Notes under the pieces: model-generated
What the model saw: only the letters and a program-made list of their open reading frames with translations
Told to the model about the DNA's origin: nothing
Database searches by the model: none
NCBI RefSeq assembly: GCF_023151555.2
Contig: NZ_CP100425.1
Span: 3,100,001 to 3,164,000, forward strand
Length of the DNA: 64,000 nt
Reading direction: 5' to 3'
Source of the DNA: Photobacterium sp. CCB-ST2H9
GTDB lineage: Bacteria > Pseudomonadota > Gammaproteobacteria > Enterobacterales > Vibrionaceae
Position numbers and translations under genes: made by a program
In this document: positions 1 to 10,660 of the stretch, in pieces
Layout: each line of letters opens with the position of its first letter
Position numbering within the stretch: position 1 is the first letter of the stretch

Positions 1-2
1 GC

Positions 3-2281
<2,279 letters not shown>

Positions 2282-2307
2282 GCTGAACCACGAGGAGCAA
2301 ACGAGCA

Positions 2308-3744
2308 ATGTCAAACACAACAACAGGCAAAACGCTGTACGAAAAAGTTTATGATGCCCACATCGTGGTCGAGGCTGAAGGCGAAAACCCGATCCTGTAT
2401 ATCGACCGTCATCTGGTTCATGAAGTGACTTCTCCGCAGGCCTTTGACGGCCTGCGCGAAAAAGGCCGTCAGGTCCGCCAGACCGGCAAAACTTTTGCCA
2501 CCATGGACCACAACGTCTCGACCCAGACCAAAGATATCAAGGCTTCGGGCGAGATGGCCCGCATCCAGATGGAAACGCTGGCGAAAAACTGCAAAGAATT
2601 CGGCGTCACCCTGTATGACCTGAACCACAAATATCAGGGCATCGTGCACGTCATGGGGCCGGAACTGGGGATCACCCTGCCGGGCATGACCATCGTCTGC
2701 GGCGACTCCCACACGGCTACCCATGGTGCATTCGGTTCACTGGCCTTCGGTATCGGCACGTCTGAGGTTGAACATGTGCTGGCGACCCAGACCCTGAAAC
2801 AGGCCCGCGCCAAGACCATGAAAATTGAGGTCAAAGGCAAAGTCGCACCGGGGATCACTGCCAAAGACATCATTCTGGCCATCATCGGAGAAACCACTGC
2901 CGCCGGTGGAACAGGCCACGTGGTGGAATTCTGCGGCGAAGCCATTACCGACCTGACCATGGAAGGCCGGATGACGGTCTGTAACATGGCGATCGAACTG
3001 GGCGCCAAAGCCGGTCTGATTGCGCCGGACCAGACCACCTTCGACTACATTCAGGGCCGCCACTTTGCACCAGCGGATGCCAACTTTGAAGCTGCCGTCG
3101 CATACTGGAAAACCCTGAAATCTGATCCGGATGCGCAGTTCGACAAAGTCGTCACCCTGAATGCCGCAGACATCAAACCTCAGGTCACCTGGGGCACCAA
3201 CCCGGGTCAGGTGATTGCGGTGGACGAGCCAATCCCGGCTCCGGAAAACTTCAGCGATCCGGTCGAGCGTGCTTCTGCCGAGAAAGCTCTGGCCTACATG
3301 GGTCTGCAGGCCGGCAAAAAACTGTCTGACTTCCCGGTCGATAAAGTCTTCATCGGCTCCTGCACCAACTCCCGCATTGAAGATATGCGTGCCGCGGCAG
3401 CCGTTGCCAAAGGCCGCAAGGTTGCACCAAACGTTCAGGCGCTGGTGGTTCCCGGCTCTGAGCAGGTGAAAGCGCAGGCGGAACAGGAAGGTCTGGACAA
3501 GATTTTCATTGAAGCCGGTTTTGAATGGCGCCTGCCGGGCTGCTCCATGTGTCTGGCGATGAACAACGACCGTCTGGGTCCCGGGGAGCGCTGCGCTTCC
3601 ACCAGTAACCGGAACTTCGAAGGCCGTCAGGGCCGTGATGGCCGCACCCATCTGGTGAGCCCGGCCATGGCAGCTGCTGCAGCCTGCGCCGGTCACTTCG
3701 TGGATATCCGCGAGCTGGACCAAGAAACCCTTGCGACCGCCTAA
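2308..3744 (+). CDS. leuC: 3-isopropylmalate dehydratase large subunit
   Basis: With LeuD it forms the aconitase-type isomerase that converts 2-isopropylmalate to 3-isopropylmalate. The three [4Fe-4S] ligands are visible: C352 in [11 protein letters not shown], and C412 and C415 in [22 protein letters not shown] and [12 protein letters not shown] are conserved active-site segments. At 478 residues it is about 12 longer than E. coli LeuC, split between a short N-terminal extension (SNTTTG before KTLYEKV) and the tail. A GAGGAG ribosome site lies at about 2291. The stop codon sits inside a 16-bp tandem duplication that continues toward leuD. Confidence 0.98.
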   Translation: MSNTTTGKTLYEKVYDAHIVVEAEGENPILYIDRHLVHEVTSPQAFDGLREKGRQVRQTGKTFATMDHNVSTQTKDIKASGEMARIQMETLAKNCKEFGVTLYDLNHKYQGIVHVMGPELGITLPGMTIVCGDSHTATHGAFGSLAFGIGTSEVEHVLATQTLKQARAKTMKIEVKGKVAPGITAKDIILAIIGETTAAGGTGHVVEFCGEAITDLTMEGRMTVCNMAIELGAKAGLIAPDQTTFDYIQGRHFAPADANFEAAVAYWKTLKSDPDAQFDKVVTLNAADIKPQVTWGTNPGQVIAVDEPIPAPENFSDPVERASAEKALAYMGLQAGKKLSDFPVDKVFIGSCTNSRIEDMRAAAAVAKGRKVAPNVQALVVPGSEQVKAQAEQEGLDKIFIEAGFEWRLPGCSMCLAMNNDRLGPGERCASTSNRNFEGRQGRDGRTHLVSPAMAAAAACAGHFVDIRELDQETLATA

Positions 3745-3765
3745 CAGAGCCACCGCCTAACAGAG
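3736..3765. repeat. Tandem duplication spanning the leuC stop
   Basis: The 14-mer ACCGCCTAACAGAG occurs at 3736-3749 and again at 3752-3765, separated by CC. This is a 16-bp tandem duplication, and the first copy contains the leuC stop codon. It lengthens the leuC-leuD gap to 34 nt without affecting either product. It probably arose by replication slippage. Confidence 0.85.
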
Positions 3766-3778
3766 AAGGAAAATACCC

Positions 3779-4381
3779 ATGGCAGGAATTCAACAACATA
3801 CCGGACTGGTGGTGCCGCTGGATGCCGCGAACGTCGACACTGACGCCATCATTCCGAAACAGTTTTTACAGAAAGTAAACCGCATTGGCTTTGGCAAGCA
3901 TCTATTCCACGACTGGCGTTTTCTGGACGATGCGGGTAAGCAACCCAATCCGGAATTTGTCCTGAACTACCCGCGCTATCAGGGTGCCAGCATCTTGCTG
4001 GCCCGGGAAAACTTCGGCTGTGGTTCTTCCCGCGAACATGCCCCGTGGGCGCTGGCGGATTACGGCATCAAAGTAATGATTGCACCCAGCTTTGCCGATA
4101 TCTTCTACGGTAACTCAATCAATAACCAGATGGTGCCGGTACGCCTGACAGAAACGGAAGTGGACGAAATCTTCCAGTATGTCGAAGCCAATGAAGGCGC
4201 CGAAGTGACGGTTGATCTGGAAACCATGACGGTCAGTGCCAACGGCAAATCGTATTCATTTGAAATCGACGAGTTCCGCCGCCACTGCCTGCTGAACGGT
4301 CTGGATAACATTGGCCTGACGCTGCAACACGAAGATAAAATCGCGGAATATGAAAGCAAGATCCCGGCTTTCTTAGCCTGA
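3779..4381 (+). CDS. leuD: 3-isopropylmalate dehydratase small subunit
   Basis: Swivelling-domain partner of LeuC in the isopropylmalate isomerase. The 200 residues are within one of E. coli LeuD. Recognisable segments are the N-terminal [21 protein letters not shown], which contacts substrate, and [15 protein letters not shown], the hallmark small-subunit loop. An AGAAGGAAAA ribosome site precedes the ATG. A strong intrinsic terminator 25 nt after the stop closes the operon. Confidence 0.98.
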   Translation: MAGIQQHTGLVVPLDAANVDTDAIIPKQFLQKVNRIGFGKHLFHDWRFLDDAGKQPNPEFVLNYPRYQGASILLARENFGCGSSREHAPWALADYGIKVMIAPSFADIFYGNSINNQMVPVRLTETEVDEIFQYVEANEGAEVTVDLETMTVSANGKSYSFEIDEFRRHCLLNGLDNIGLTLQHEDKIAEYESKIPAFLA

Positions 4382-4405
4382 TCTATACTCAAGAGTCAGC
4401 CTCAG

Positions 4406-4430
4406 ACACCCTGCTCCGGCAGGGTGTTTT
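4406..4430 (+). terminator. Intrinsic terminator of leuABCD
   Basis: A 9-bp perfect stem (ACACCCTGC / GCAGGGTGT) with a TCCG loop is followed directly by TTT. It lies just after leuD and before the next promoter region. Confidence 0.85.
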
Positions 4431-4522
4431 GTTCAGGTCTGCAGGCAAGACATCACACGAACCAGAAAGAAACGCGTTTCCTTTCGGTCTCTTAGATATC
4501 AGCCATCTACAGAGGTGTTCAC

Positions 4523-5323
4523 ATGTTTTCGTTCCGCCGGGCTCTGCCTTTATTCACTGTCCTGATTTTACTCAGCTTCTCATCAGCCCCCATGGCCGCG
4601 CCGAAAGCCGACCTCTGGCCGTTCTGGCAAACCAGCAACCCCCAAAGCACCACCACAGTAGATCACAGCGCCTGGCAAAGTCTGCTGAACACCTACCTGC
4701 TCGTCGCCCCACAACAGACCCGTTTTCGCTACGCTGCGGTCAGTCCGCAAGATAAAAGCAGCCTGAATCAGTATATTGCCGGGCTGACCTCACGCGATCC
4801 CCGTCGTTTGAACCGCAATGAGCAGTTCGCTTACTGGGTGAATATCTACAATGCGCTGACCGTCAAAGTGATCCTCGACCACTATCCGGTCAGCTCAATT
4901 ACCAAGCTGGGGGGGCTGTTCAGTTTCGGGCCCTGGGATGAACAGCTGATCACCATTGACGGCAAAAAACTGTCCCTGAACGATATCGAGCACCGTATTC
5001 TCCGCCCGATCTGGCAGGACAAACGCATTCACTATGTGGTGAACTGCGCCAGTCTGGGCTGCCCGGATCTGCTGCCGGAAGTCATGCATGCCGACCAGAT
5101 CAATGCTCAGCTCGACGGCGCCGCACGCCGGTTCATCAACAGCCCCAAAGGGGTCGATGACAAAGGCGGTCAAGTCCGGCTGTCTTCGATTTATGACTGG
5201 TATCAGTTTGATTTCGGCTCACTGACAGATCTGCAGAAACACCTCAACCGCTACCGCAAACAGCCGGTCACGCTCACCAGCCCAAGGTATGATTATGACT
5301 GGCGCCTGAATGAGATTCGCTAG
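4523..5323 (+). CDS. Exported DUF547 family protein
   Basis: A 266-residue protein with an N-terminal signal peptide (FRRALPLFTVLILLSFSSAPMA, cleavage likely after APMA). The remainder matches the DUF547 domain pattern: FAYWVNIYNALTVKVILDHYP, HRILRPIWQD, then HYVVNCASLGCPDL and a C-terminal VRLSSIYDWYQFDFG. The Asn/Cys/His-containing segments suggest an enzyme-like fold, but no reaction has been established that I know of. A GAGGTG ribosome site lies at 4513. It stands alone between the leu operon terminator and the thiamine riboswitch. The periplasmic location is inferred from the signal peptide. Confidence 0.85.
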   Translation: MFSFRRALPLFTVLILLSFSSAPMAAPKADLWPFWQTSNPQSTTTVDHSAWQSLLNTYLLVAPQQTRFRYAAVSPQDKSSLNQYIAGLTSRDPRRLNRNEQFAYWVNIYNALTVKVILDHYPVSSITKLGGLFSFGPWDEQLITIDGKKLSLNDIEHRILRPIWQDKRIHYVVNCASLGCPDLLPEVMHADQINAQLDGAARRFINSPKGVDDKGGQVRLSSIYDWYQFDFGSLTDLQKHLNRYRKQPVTLTSPRYDYDWRLNEIR

Positions 5324-5362
5324 TTCCCGGCTCCCAGACTGGCATCCGCTGATAATTCCGGC

Positions 5363-5391
5363 TGGCAACCCGTGCCCGCCCCGTTTACAAT
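5363..5391 (+). promoter_or_regulatory. Putative sigma-70 promoter for the thiBPQ leader
   Basis: TGGCAA (5363-5368) and TACAAT (5386-5391) are separated by 17 nt. The predicted start near 5398 falls exactly where the riboswitch P1 helix begins. The -35 is imperfect, so the call rests largely on spacing and position. Confidence 0.45.
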
Positions 5392-5398
5392 GAGAGCC

Positions 5399-5505
5399 GT
5401 TCTCATGGGGAGTCTCCGGACTGAGATCGTGTCTGTTTATGTATATGCAGCACACGGGACCCATTGAACCTGAACCAGGTCATGCTGGCGTAGGAATTGA
5501 GAAAC
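5399..5505 (+). ncRNA. TPP riboswitch (THI element)
   Basis: Contains the conserved thi-box elements in order: GTTCTCA opening P1, GGGGAGTC...CTGAGA (pyrimidine-sensing arm), ACCCATTGAACCTGAACCAG and CATGCTGGCGTAGGAA (pyrophosphate arm), and TTGAGAAAC closing P1. It lies about 120 nt upstream of thiB and therefore senses thiamine pyrophosphate to control the thiamine importer. The segment between the aptamer and thiB has no obvious terminator with a U-tract, so control of translation initiation is the more likely mode. Confidence 0.92.
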
Positions 5506-5623
5506 TGAAAGCACATCATTACTTTCCCTTTTCGTGACTTTCCCGGGACGTGCTCCCGCTCACTCAACGCCGCGCCTTGAAGAAATCGGAATTCCCTGCC
5601 AAGCAGGTACTCAGGAGCGCTTT

Positions 5624-6610
5624 GTGAAACACATACTGACAGCTTTACCCTTACTGGTTGCCGCCTCGTCTGCAGCCGCTGCTCAACCGACTCTGACGGT
5701 ATACACCTACAGTTCGTTTACCGCAGACTGGGGCCCGGGCCCTGCAATTGAAAAAACCTTCGAAAAAGAATGTGGCTGTGATTTACAGTTCGTCGCGCTG
5801 GACGATGGGGTGTCCATCCTCAACCGTGTCCGTCTGGAAGGCAAAAACACGAAGGCCGATGTCCTGCTGGGTCTGGACAACAACCTGATGACGGAAGCGA
5901 AGAAAACCGGGCTGCTGGCAAAAAGCGGTGTCGACACATCCGCTGTCACCATTCCGGGGGGCTGGCAGGATCAAACCTTCGTGCCTTTCGATTACGGTTA
6001 TTTCGCCTTTATTTACAACAGCCAGAAGCTCAAGAACCCGCCAGCCAGCCTGAAAGCGCTGGTCGAACGTGACGACCTGAACCTGATCTATCAGGATCCG
6101 CGTACTTCGACCCCGGGGCAGGGTCTGATGCTGTGGGTGAAATCCGTCTACGGTGATCAGTCCTCTGATGCCTGGCAGCAACTGGCCAAGAAGACCGTGA
6201 CCGTCACCAAAGGCTGGTCAGAAGCCTACAATATGTTCCTCAAGGGCGAGACCGATCTGGTGCTGTCTTACACCACTTCCCCGGCCTATCACATCATTGC
6301 CGAGAAGGAAGACAAATATAAAGCGGCCAACTTCAGTGAAGGCCACTACATGCAGGTGGAAGTTGCCGCTAAACTGAAGCACAGCCCAAATCAGGCGCTG
6401 GCGGATAAGTTCATGAACTTTATCCTGACGCCGGGCTTCCAGTCCCAGATCCCGACCGGCAACTGGATGTATCCGGTCACCGATCAGCCGCTGCCTGAAG
6501 CGTTCAAGGCACTGCCGCGTCCGGCCAAATCGCTGGAATTCAGTGCTGACGAAGTTGCGAAAGAGCGCAAAACCTGGGTCCGCGAATGGCAAACAGCCCT
6601 GACGCAATAA
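5624..6610 (+). CDS. thiB: Thiamine ABC transporter, periplasmic binding protein
   Basis: Captures thiamine or thiamine phosphates in the periplasm and delivers them to ThiPQ. I chose the GTG at 5624 because CAGGAG sits 6 nt upstream and the protein then opens with a clean signal peptide (KHILTALPLLVAASSAAAA). The longer in-frame ATG at 5534 would place 30 residues of leader-like sequence before it. The resulting 328 residues match E. coli ThiB (327). Family segments include LTVYTYSSFTADWGPGP, GLDNNLMTEAKKTGL and VLSYTTSPAYHI. It is the first gene of thiBPQ, downstream of the TPP riboswitch. Confidence 0.95.
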   Translation: MKHILTALPLLVAASSAAAAQPTLTVYTYSSFTADWGPGPAIEKTFEKECGCDLQFVALDDGVSILNRVRLEGKNTKADVLLGLDNNLMTEAKKTGLLAKSGVDTSAVTIPGGWQDQTFVPFDYGYFAFIYNSQKLKNPPASLKALVERDDLNLIYQDPRTSTPGQGLMLWVKSVYGDQSSDAWQQLAKKTVTVTKGWSEAYNMFLKGETDLVLSYTTSPAYHIIAEKEDKYKAANFSEGHYMQVEVAAKLKHSPNQALADKFMNFILTPGFQSQIPTGNWMYPVTDQPLPEAFKALPRPAKSLEFSADEVAKERKTWVREWQTALTQ

Positions 6611-6626
6611 TCCTGTAGGACTGACG

Positions 6627-8240
6627 TTGTTACTTTCCCGTTCCAGCCTGCCCGGCCTGCTGAGTGCCGGGCTCATTCTGATCCTGGTCGGCGGAGCGCT
6701 CAGCGCTCTGCTGACGCAGGCGACCGACATCCGGCCGCTGGCGCTCTGGCAGGATCCTTACCTGCGCCATGTTACTGCATTCAGTTTTCAGCAGGCCATT
6801 CTATCGACGCTGCTGAGCGTGCTCCCGGCCATCCCAGTCGCTTATGCCCTGTCACGCCGCCGTTTTCCCGGCCGGGCGCTGCTGCTGCGCCTGTTCGCCA
6901 TGACCGTCGTTCTGCCGGTTCTGGTCGCCGTGTTCGGCCTGCTGGCCATTTATGGCAACAGCGGCCTGCTGGCCCAGTGGCTGGCGACGCTGGAGATGAA
7001 ACTGCCTTTCAGTCTTTATGGCCTGAACGGCATTCTGCTGGCCCATGTTTTTCTTAACCTGCCGCTGGCCAGCCGGTTGCTGCTGCAAAGTCTGGAAGGC
7101 ATTCCCGCCGAACAGCATCAGCTCGCCGCACACTTAGGGATGCGAGGCTGGCCGCTGTTCCGGCTGGTCGCCTGGCCGCGGCTGCGTCAGCAACTGCCGC
7201 AGGTGGCAGGTCTGGTCTTCATGCTCTGTTTCACCAGTTTTGCCGTCATCATGTCTCTGGGCGGCGGCCCGAAAGCAACCACCATCGAGCTGGCCATTTA
7301 TCAGGCGCTGCGATATGACTTTGATTTAGCGGCCGGTGCCATGCTGGCGCTGTGGCAGATGCTGCTGTGCTGCTCGCTGGTCCTCGTGAGTCAGCGCTTT
7401 GCCCGGCCACTGTCGACCCTTACCGGCCGGGTGCAGCAGGGCCACCCGAACTATCTCGACAGCCGGGCGGCCCGATGCTGGGATGGATTCTGGATCGGTG
7501 CCGTGCTGCTGCTGGTGATACCGCCGATGCTGGCCGTGCTGAGTGCAGGCATCAACAGCAAACTGCCCGGCTTACTCAGTACGCCTGCACTCTGGCAGGC
7601 CGTCAGCCACTCGCTGCAAATCGCCGCACTGGCCTGCCTGCTGGCCCTGATCGGCGGGATTGCCATTCTCTGTGCCAGCCGGTTCTGGCGTTTGCAGCAT
7701 TACAAAGCCTCAGCCGATGGCCTGGAGCTGATCGGCACCATCATTCTGGTCACGCCGAGCCTGGTGATCAGCACCGGGCTGTTTCTGTTACTGCGCGAGT
7801 TCACCGATGTCTTTTCCTCGGCTTTCTGGGTGGTGGTCGCCGTCAATGCCCTGATGGCGCTGCCTTATGTCATCAAGACCCTGAGTCAGCCCATGCTGCA
7901 TCTGGCCCAGCAGTACAACCCGCTGTGTCAGAGTCTGGGCATGCGCGGCCTGTCCCGGTTGTATCTGGTGGAATGGCGGGCGCTGCGCAAACCAGTCGCT
8001 CAGGCGATGGCAATCAGCTTTGTCCTGTCACTGGGCGATCTCGGGGCCATTGCCCTGTTCGGCAGTCAGGATTTTCAGACGCTGCCGCTCTACCTGTTCC
8101 AGCTGATGGACAGCTATCAGATGGATGCTGCCGCCGTAGCCGCATTATTCCTGCTGCTGCTCAGCCTGGGAATTTTTACTGCGGTGGAGCGCCTGCTCTT
8201 ATCCCGCGATGCTTCCTCCGTTCACGCTTCACATGGATAA
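6627..8240 (+). CDS. thiP: Thiamine ABC transporter permease
   Basis: Inner-membrane permease with two fused BPD-type permease halves, about 12 membrane segments in 537 residues (E. coli 536). Each half carries the EAA-like cytoplasmic loop that contacts the ATPase: HLGMRGWPLFRLVAWPRLR in the first and SLGMRGLSRLYLVEWRALR in the second. The start is a TTG at 6627 with TAGGA 6 nt upstream. No ATG lies near, and the hydrophobic first segment begins at once. It is 16 nt after thiB and 3 nt before thiQ, so co-transcribed with both. Confidence 0.95.
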   Translation: MLLSRSSLPGLLSAGLILILVGGALSALLTQATDIRPLALWQDPYLRHVTAFSFQQAILSTLLSVLPAIPVAYALSRRRFPGRALLLRLFAMTVVLPVLVAVFGLLAIYGNSGLLAQWLATLEMKLPFSLYGLNGILLAHVFLNLPLASRLLLQSLEGIPAEQHQLAAHLGMRGWPLFRLVAWPRLRQQLPQVAGLVFMLCFTSFAVIMSLGGGPKATTIELAIYQALRYDFDLAAGAMLALWQMLLCCSLVLVSQRFARPLSTLTGRVQQGHPNYLDSRAARCWDGFWIGAVLLLVIPPMLAVLSAGINSKLPGLLSTPALWQAVSHSLQIAALACLLALIGGIAILCASRFWRLQHYKASADGLELIGTIILVTPSLVISTGLFLLLREFTDVFSSAFWVVVAVNALMALPYVIKTLSQPMLHLAQQYNPLCQSLGMRGLSRLYLVEWRALRKPVAQAMAISFVLSLGDLGAIALFGSQDFQTLPLYLFQLMDSYQMDAAAVAALFLLLLSLGIFTAVERLLLSRDASSVHASHG

Positions 8241-8243
8241 CCT

Positions 8244-8969
8244 ATGACTGCCCCGATGCTGACCCTGTCCCAACTCTGTCACTGCTACCGCCATGGTCAT
8301 CAGGAATCCATGACGCTGAGCTTCGATCTCAACGTCGATAAAGGCGACATCCTGGCCGTAATCGGCCCCAGCGGGGCTGGCAAAAGTACCCTGCTGGCGA
8401 TGATTGCCGGATTCCTCAAACCCGACAGTGGCGAGCTTTATATCGACGGTGAAAAAATTGACCGGCAATCACCGGCAGAGCGACCGCTGTCGATCCTGTT
8501 TCAGGATCACAACCTGTTTCCGCACCTGAGTGTGTTCGACAACATTGCGCTGGGGATCCATCCCGGCCTCAAGCTCAGCGCCGCAGAGAAAGTGCAGGTT
8601 CAAATGGCTGCCCAGCGGGTGGGGATCGGCCCGTATCTGGATCGCCTGCCGGAGCAGCTTTCCGGCGGCCAGAAACAACGGGTCGCACTGGCTCGCTGCC
8701 TGGTGCGCCACCGCCCGCTGCTGCTACTGGACGAGCCTTTTTCCGCCCTGGATCCGGCGCTGCGGCAGGAAATGCTGGATCTGGTTGCTGGTCTGGCGAA
8801 AGAAGCCGGGATCACGGTGCTGATGATCACCCACAGCCCGGATGACGCCATGAAGATCGCCGACCATTGCGCCTTTGTCGATCAGGGTCGCATTCAGGTG
8901 TGTGGCCCCACCCAGCAGGTGCTGAGTGAGGCATCAGATGATGGGTTAAGAAAATATCTGGGGCGCTGA
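8244..8969 (+). CDS. thiQ: Thiamine ABC transporter ATP-binding protein
   Basis: ATPase that powers ThiBP. The 241 residues carry Walker A GPSGAGKST near residue 43, the Q-loop in LSILFQDHNLFPHLSV, signature LSGGQKQRVALAR, Walker B LLLLDEPFSALD and the switch histidine in MITHSPDDA. The start ATG follows thiP by 3 nt. It is the last gene of the riboswitch-controlled operon and converges on the PIN-PhoH gene, whose stop is 28 nt away. Confidence 0.95.
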   Translation: MTAPMLTLSQLCHCYRHGHQESMTLSFDLNVDKGDILAVIGPSGAGKSTLLAMIAGFLKPDSGELYIDGEKIDRQSPAERPLSILFQDHNLFPHLSVFDNIALGIHPGLKLSAAEKVQVQMAAQRVGIGPYLDRLPEQLSGGQKQRVALARCLVRHRPLLLLDEPFSALDPALRQEMLDLVAGLAKEAGITVLMITHSPDDAMKIADHCAFVDQGRIQVCGPTQQVLSEASDDGLRKYLGR

Positions 8970-8997
8970 GTACTCCGGCAGATCACACGCCCTGTGA

Positions 8998-10374
8998 TTA
9001 CAGGTTTTCTTCCGCAAATTCCGCCAGACGGCTGCGGACCACGCCATTCAGATAAATGTTGGCACTGCCTTCAAAATCCTTAAATCGTTCAACGATATAG
9101 GTCAGGCCTGATGTCACAGGCGACAGGTACGTAGAATCGATCTGTGCCAGGTTACCGGAACAGACCAGCTTGGTGCCCTCACCACACCGGGTGATGATGG
9201 TCTTGATTTGCGACGCGGTCAGGTTCTGACACTCATCCAGCAACACAAAGGCGTTCTGAATCGAGCGGCCGCGCATAAAGTTAATCGATTTGAACTGGAT
9301 GTTGGCTTTTTCGAAAATGTATTTCATCGAGCCGTCGGTGCAGACATCATGCTTGTGCAGTGCTTCCATGGTATCTGTCACTGCGGCCAGCCAGGGCATC
9401 ATCTTCTCTTCTTCCGTCCCCGGCAGGAAACCGATGGATTCGGCGATATCCGGGGTATTCCGGGTCACAATAATCTTGTCATACATCCCTTTTTCAATCA
9501 CCTGCTCCAGCGCAGCCGCCATCGCCAGGATCGTCTTACCACAGCCGGCCGGGCCGGTCAGGATCACCAGATCAATATCCGGATCGAGCAGCGCATCGAG
9601 CGCCATGCCCTGATAAATATTCTTCGGATGAATCCCCCAGGCCTGACGGTGCATCAACCGCTCATGCCCCAGATCTTTCAGAGTGACGTTTTCCCCGTCA
9701 AGTTCCTGGATCCGGGCGGCAAAATCCGTGTCCTGATCAATCAGGTACTGATTGACAAAAGGTGAATCAAACAATTCCTGCGGCAGCTTGTGCAGGGTTG
9801 AGCGGCCGCGTTTTTCAGAGTGACATTCTCCCACCCGCTCCCAGAAACTGCCCGGATAGCGGTGGAACCCTTTGGTCAGCAGACTGACGTCGTCAATCAG
9901 CTGGTCGGAACGGTAATCATCGACATTAAACACCCCGGCCCCTTTGGCACGCAGACGCATATTAATGTCTTTGGTGATCAGCACCACTTCCCGGGGAGCA
10001 TAGTGATGCTGCAAGTAGAGCACCCCATTCAGAATCCGGTTGTCACCGGCTTTATCCGCAAACGCATGCACCGTTTCGTGAATCTCATAGTCAGCAAAAA
10101 TTGCGATCCGACCCTGATGTTCACCGTCTCGCGTGAGCGGAATACCGGCAGAGATCTGTTCCGGCGTTGCATCATGAAAAATATCTTCCAGCGCGCGAAT
10201 CGCGACCCGGGCATCCCGGGCAACATCCCGTTTGCTGTCTTTGATCCGGTCGAGTTCTTCCAGGACCGTCATGGGAATCACAACGTCGTGCTCTTTGAAG
10301 GAGTAGATGGCGAGGGGTTCATGTAACAGGATGTTGGTATCAAGTACAAAGACTTTCCTATCAGCATCGTCCAT
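8998..10374 (-). CDS. PhoH-family ATPase with N-terminal PIN domain
   Basis: A 458-residue cytosolic protein with two domains. The N-terminal PIN nuclease-like domain opens KVFVLDTNILLHEP and has further acidic residues in LEELDRIKDSKRDVARDAR. The C-terminal PhoH P-loop ATPase has Walker A GPAGCGKTI and a Walker B-like NAFVLLDECQNLT. This PIN-PhoH (PhoH2-like) architecture is associated with RNA unwinding and cleavage in other bacteria; here that role is inferred. I start at ATG 10374 because AAGGAGACGT precedes it. An in-frame ATG at 10488 would add 38 residues unlike the family. Confidence 0.9.
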   Translation of the reverse strand: MDDADRKVFVLDTNILLHEPLAIYSFKEHDVVIPMTVLEELDRIKDSKRDVARDARVAIRALEDIFHDATPEQISAGIPLTRDGEHQGRIAIFADYEIHETVHAFADKAGDNRILNGVLYLQHHYAPREVVLITKDINMRLRAKGAGVFNVDDYRSDQLIDDVSLLTKGFHRYPGSFWERVGECHSEKRGRSTLHKLPQELFDSPFVNQYLIDQDTDFAARIQELDGENVTLKDLGHERLMHRQAWGIHPKNIYQGMALDALLDPDIDLVILTGPAGCGKTILAMAAALEQVIEKGMYDKIIVTRNTPDIAESIGFLPGTEEEKMMPWLAAVTDTMEALHKHDVCTDGSMKYIFEKANIQFKSINFMRGRSIQNAFVLLDECQNLTASQIKTIITRCGEGTKLVCSGNLAQIDSTYLSPVTSGLTYIVERFKDFEGSANIYLNGVVRSRLAEFAEENL

Positions 10375-10488
10375 AGACGTCTCCTTGATCATCTGGGATA
10401 GCCATTGGTCTCGGCTATCATTATTAAGCGTAAACCCGCATCCCATTAATGACCGCAAAAAATGAAAATATTGTGACAATTTTCTCAC

Positions 10489-10660
10489 TCGATAAGAGTC
10501 TCACTTAGCTCGTGACCTCGCTCCCATCATGCAGTACCATTAGCCCCCTTTTTTCTGGTGCGATTTCTGGCTTACACTTAATTTCAGTGTAGCCAAAATA
10601 TAAACCGCCACCGGAAAGCAACTCCCCAGTATTTCAAATAATTAGAAGGTTTTTTCCACT
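10489..10660. promoter_or_regulatory. Divergent promoter region of the PhoH gene and rapA
   Basis: Noncoding AT-richer DNA between two divergent genes. It holds an inverted repeat at 10569-10594 (GGCTTACACT / AGTGTAGCC, 7-nt loop), followed by TATAAA at 10599-10604, which could be a -10 for rapA. No -35 at good spacing is clear. No gene is seen here. Confidence 0.4.

Noticed and set aside
2737..3753. 338-codon open frame opposite leuC
   Set aside because: Shadow frame; leuC is intact on the plus strand.
7352..8341. 329-codon plus-strand frame overlapping thiP and thiQ
   Set aside because: Composition is an out-of-frame reading of thiP (Arg/Ala/Gly/Pro-rich, no motif); the permease frame is convincing.
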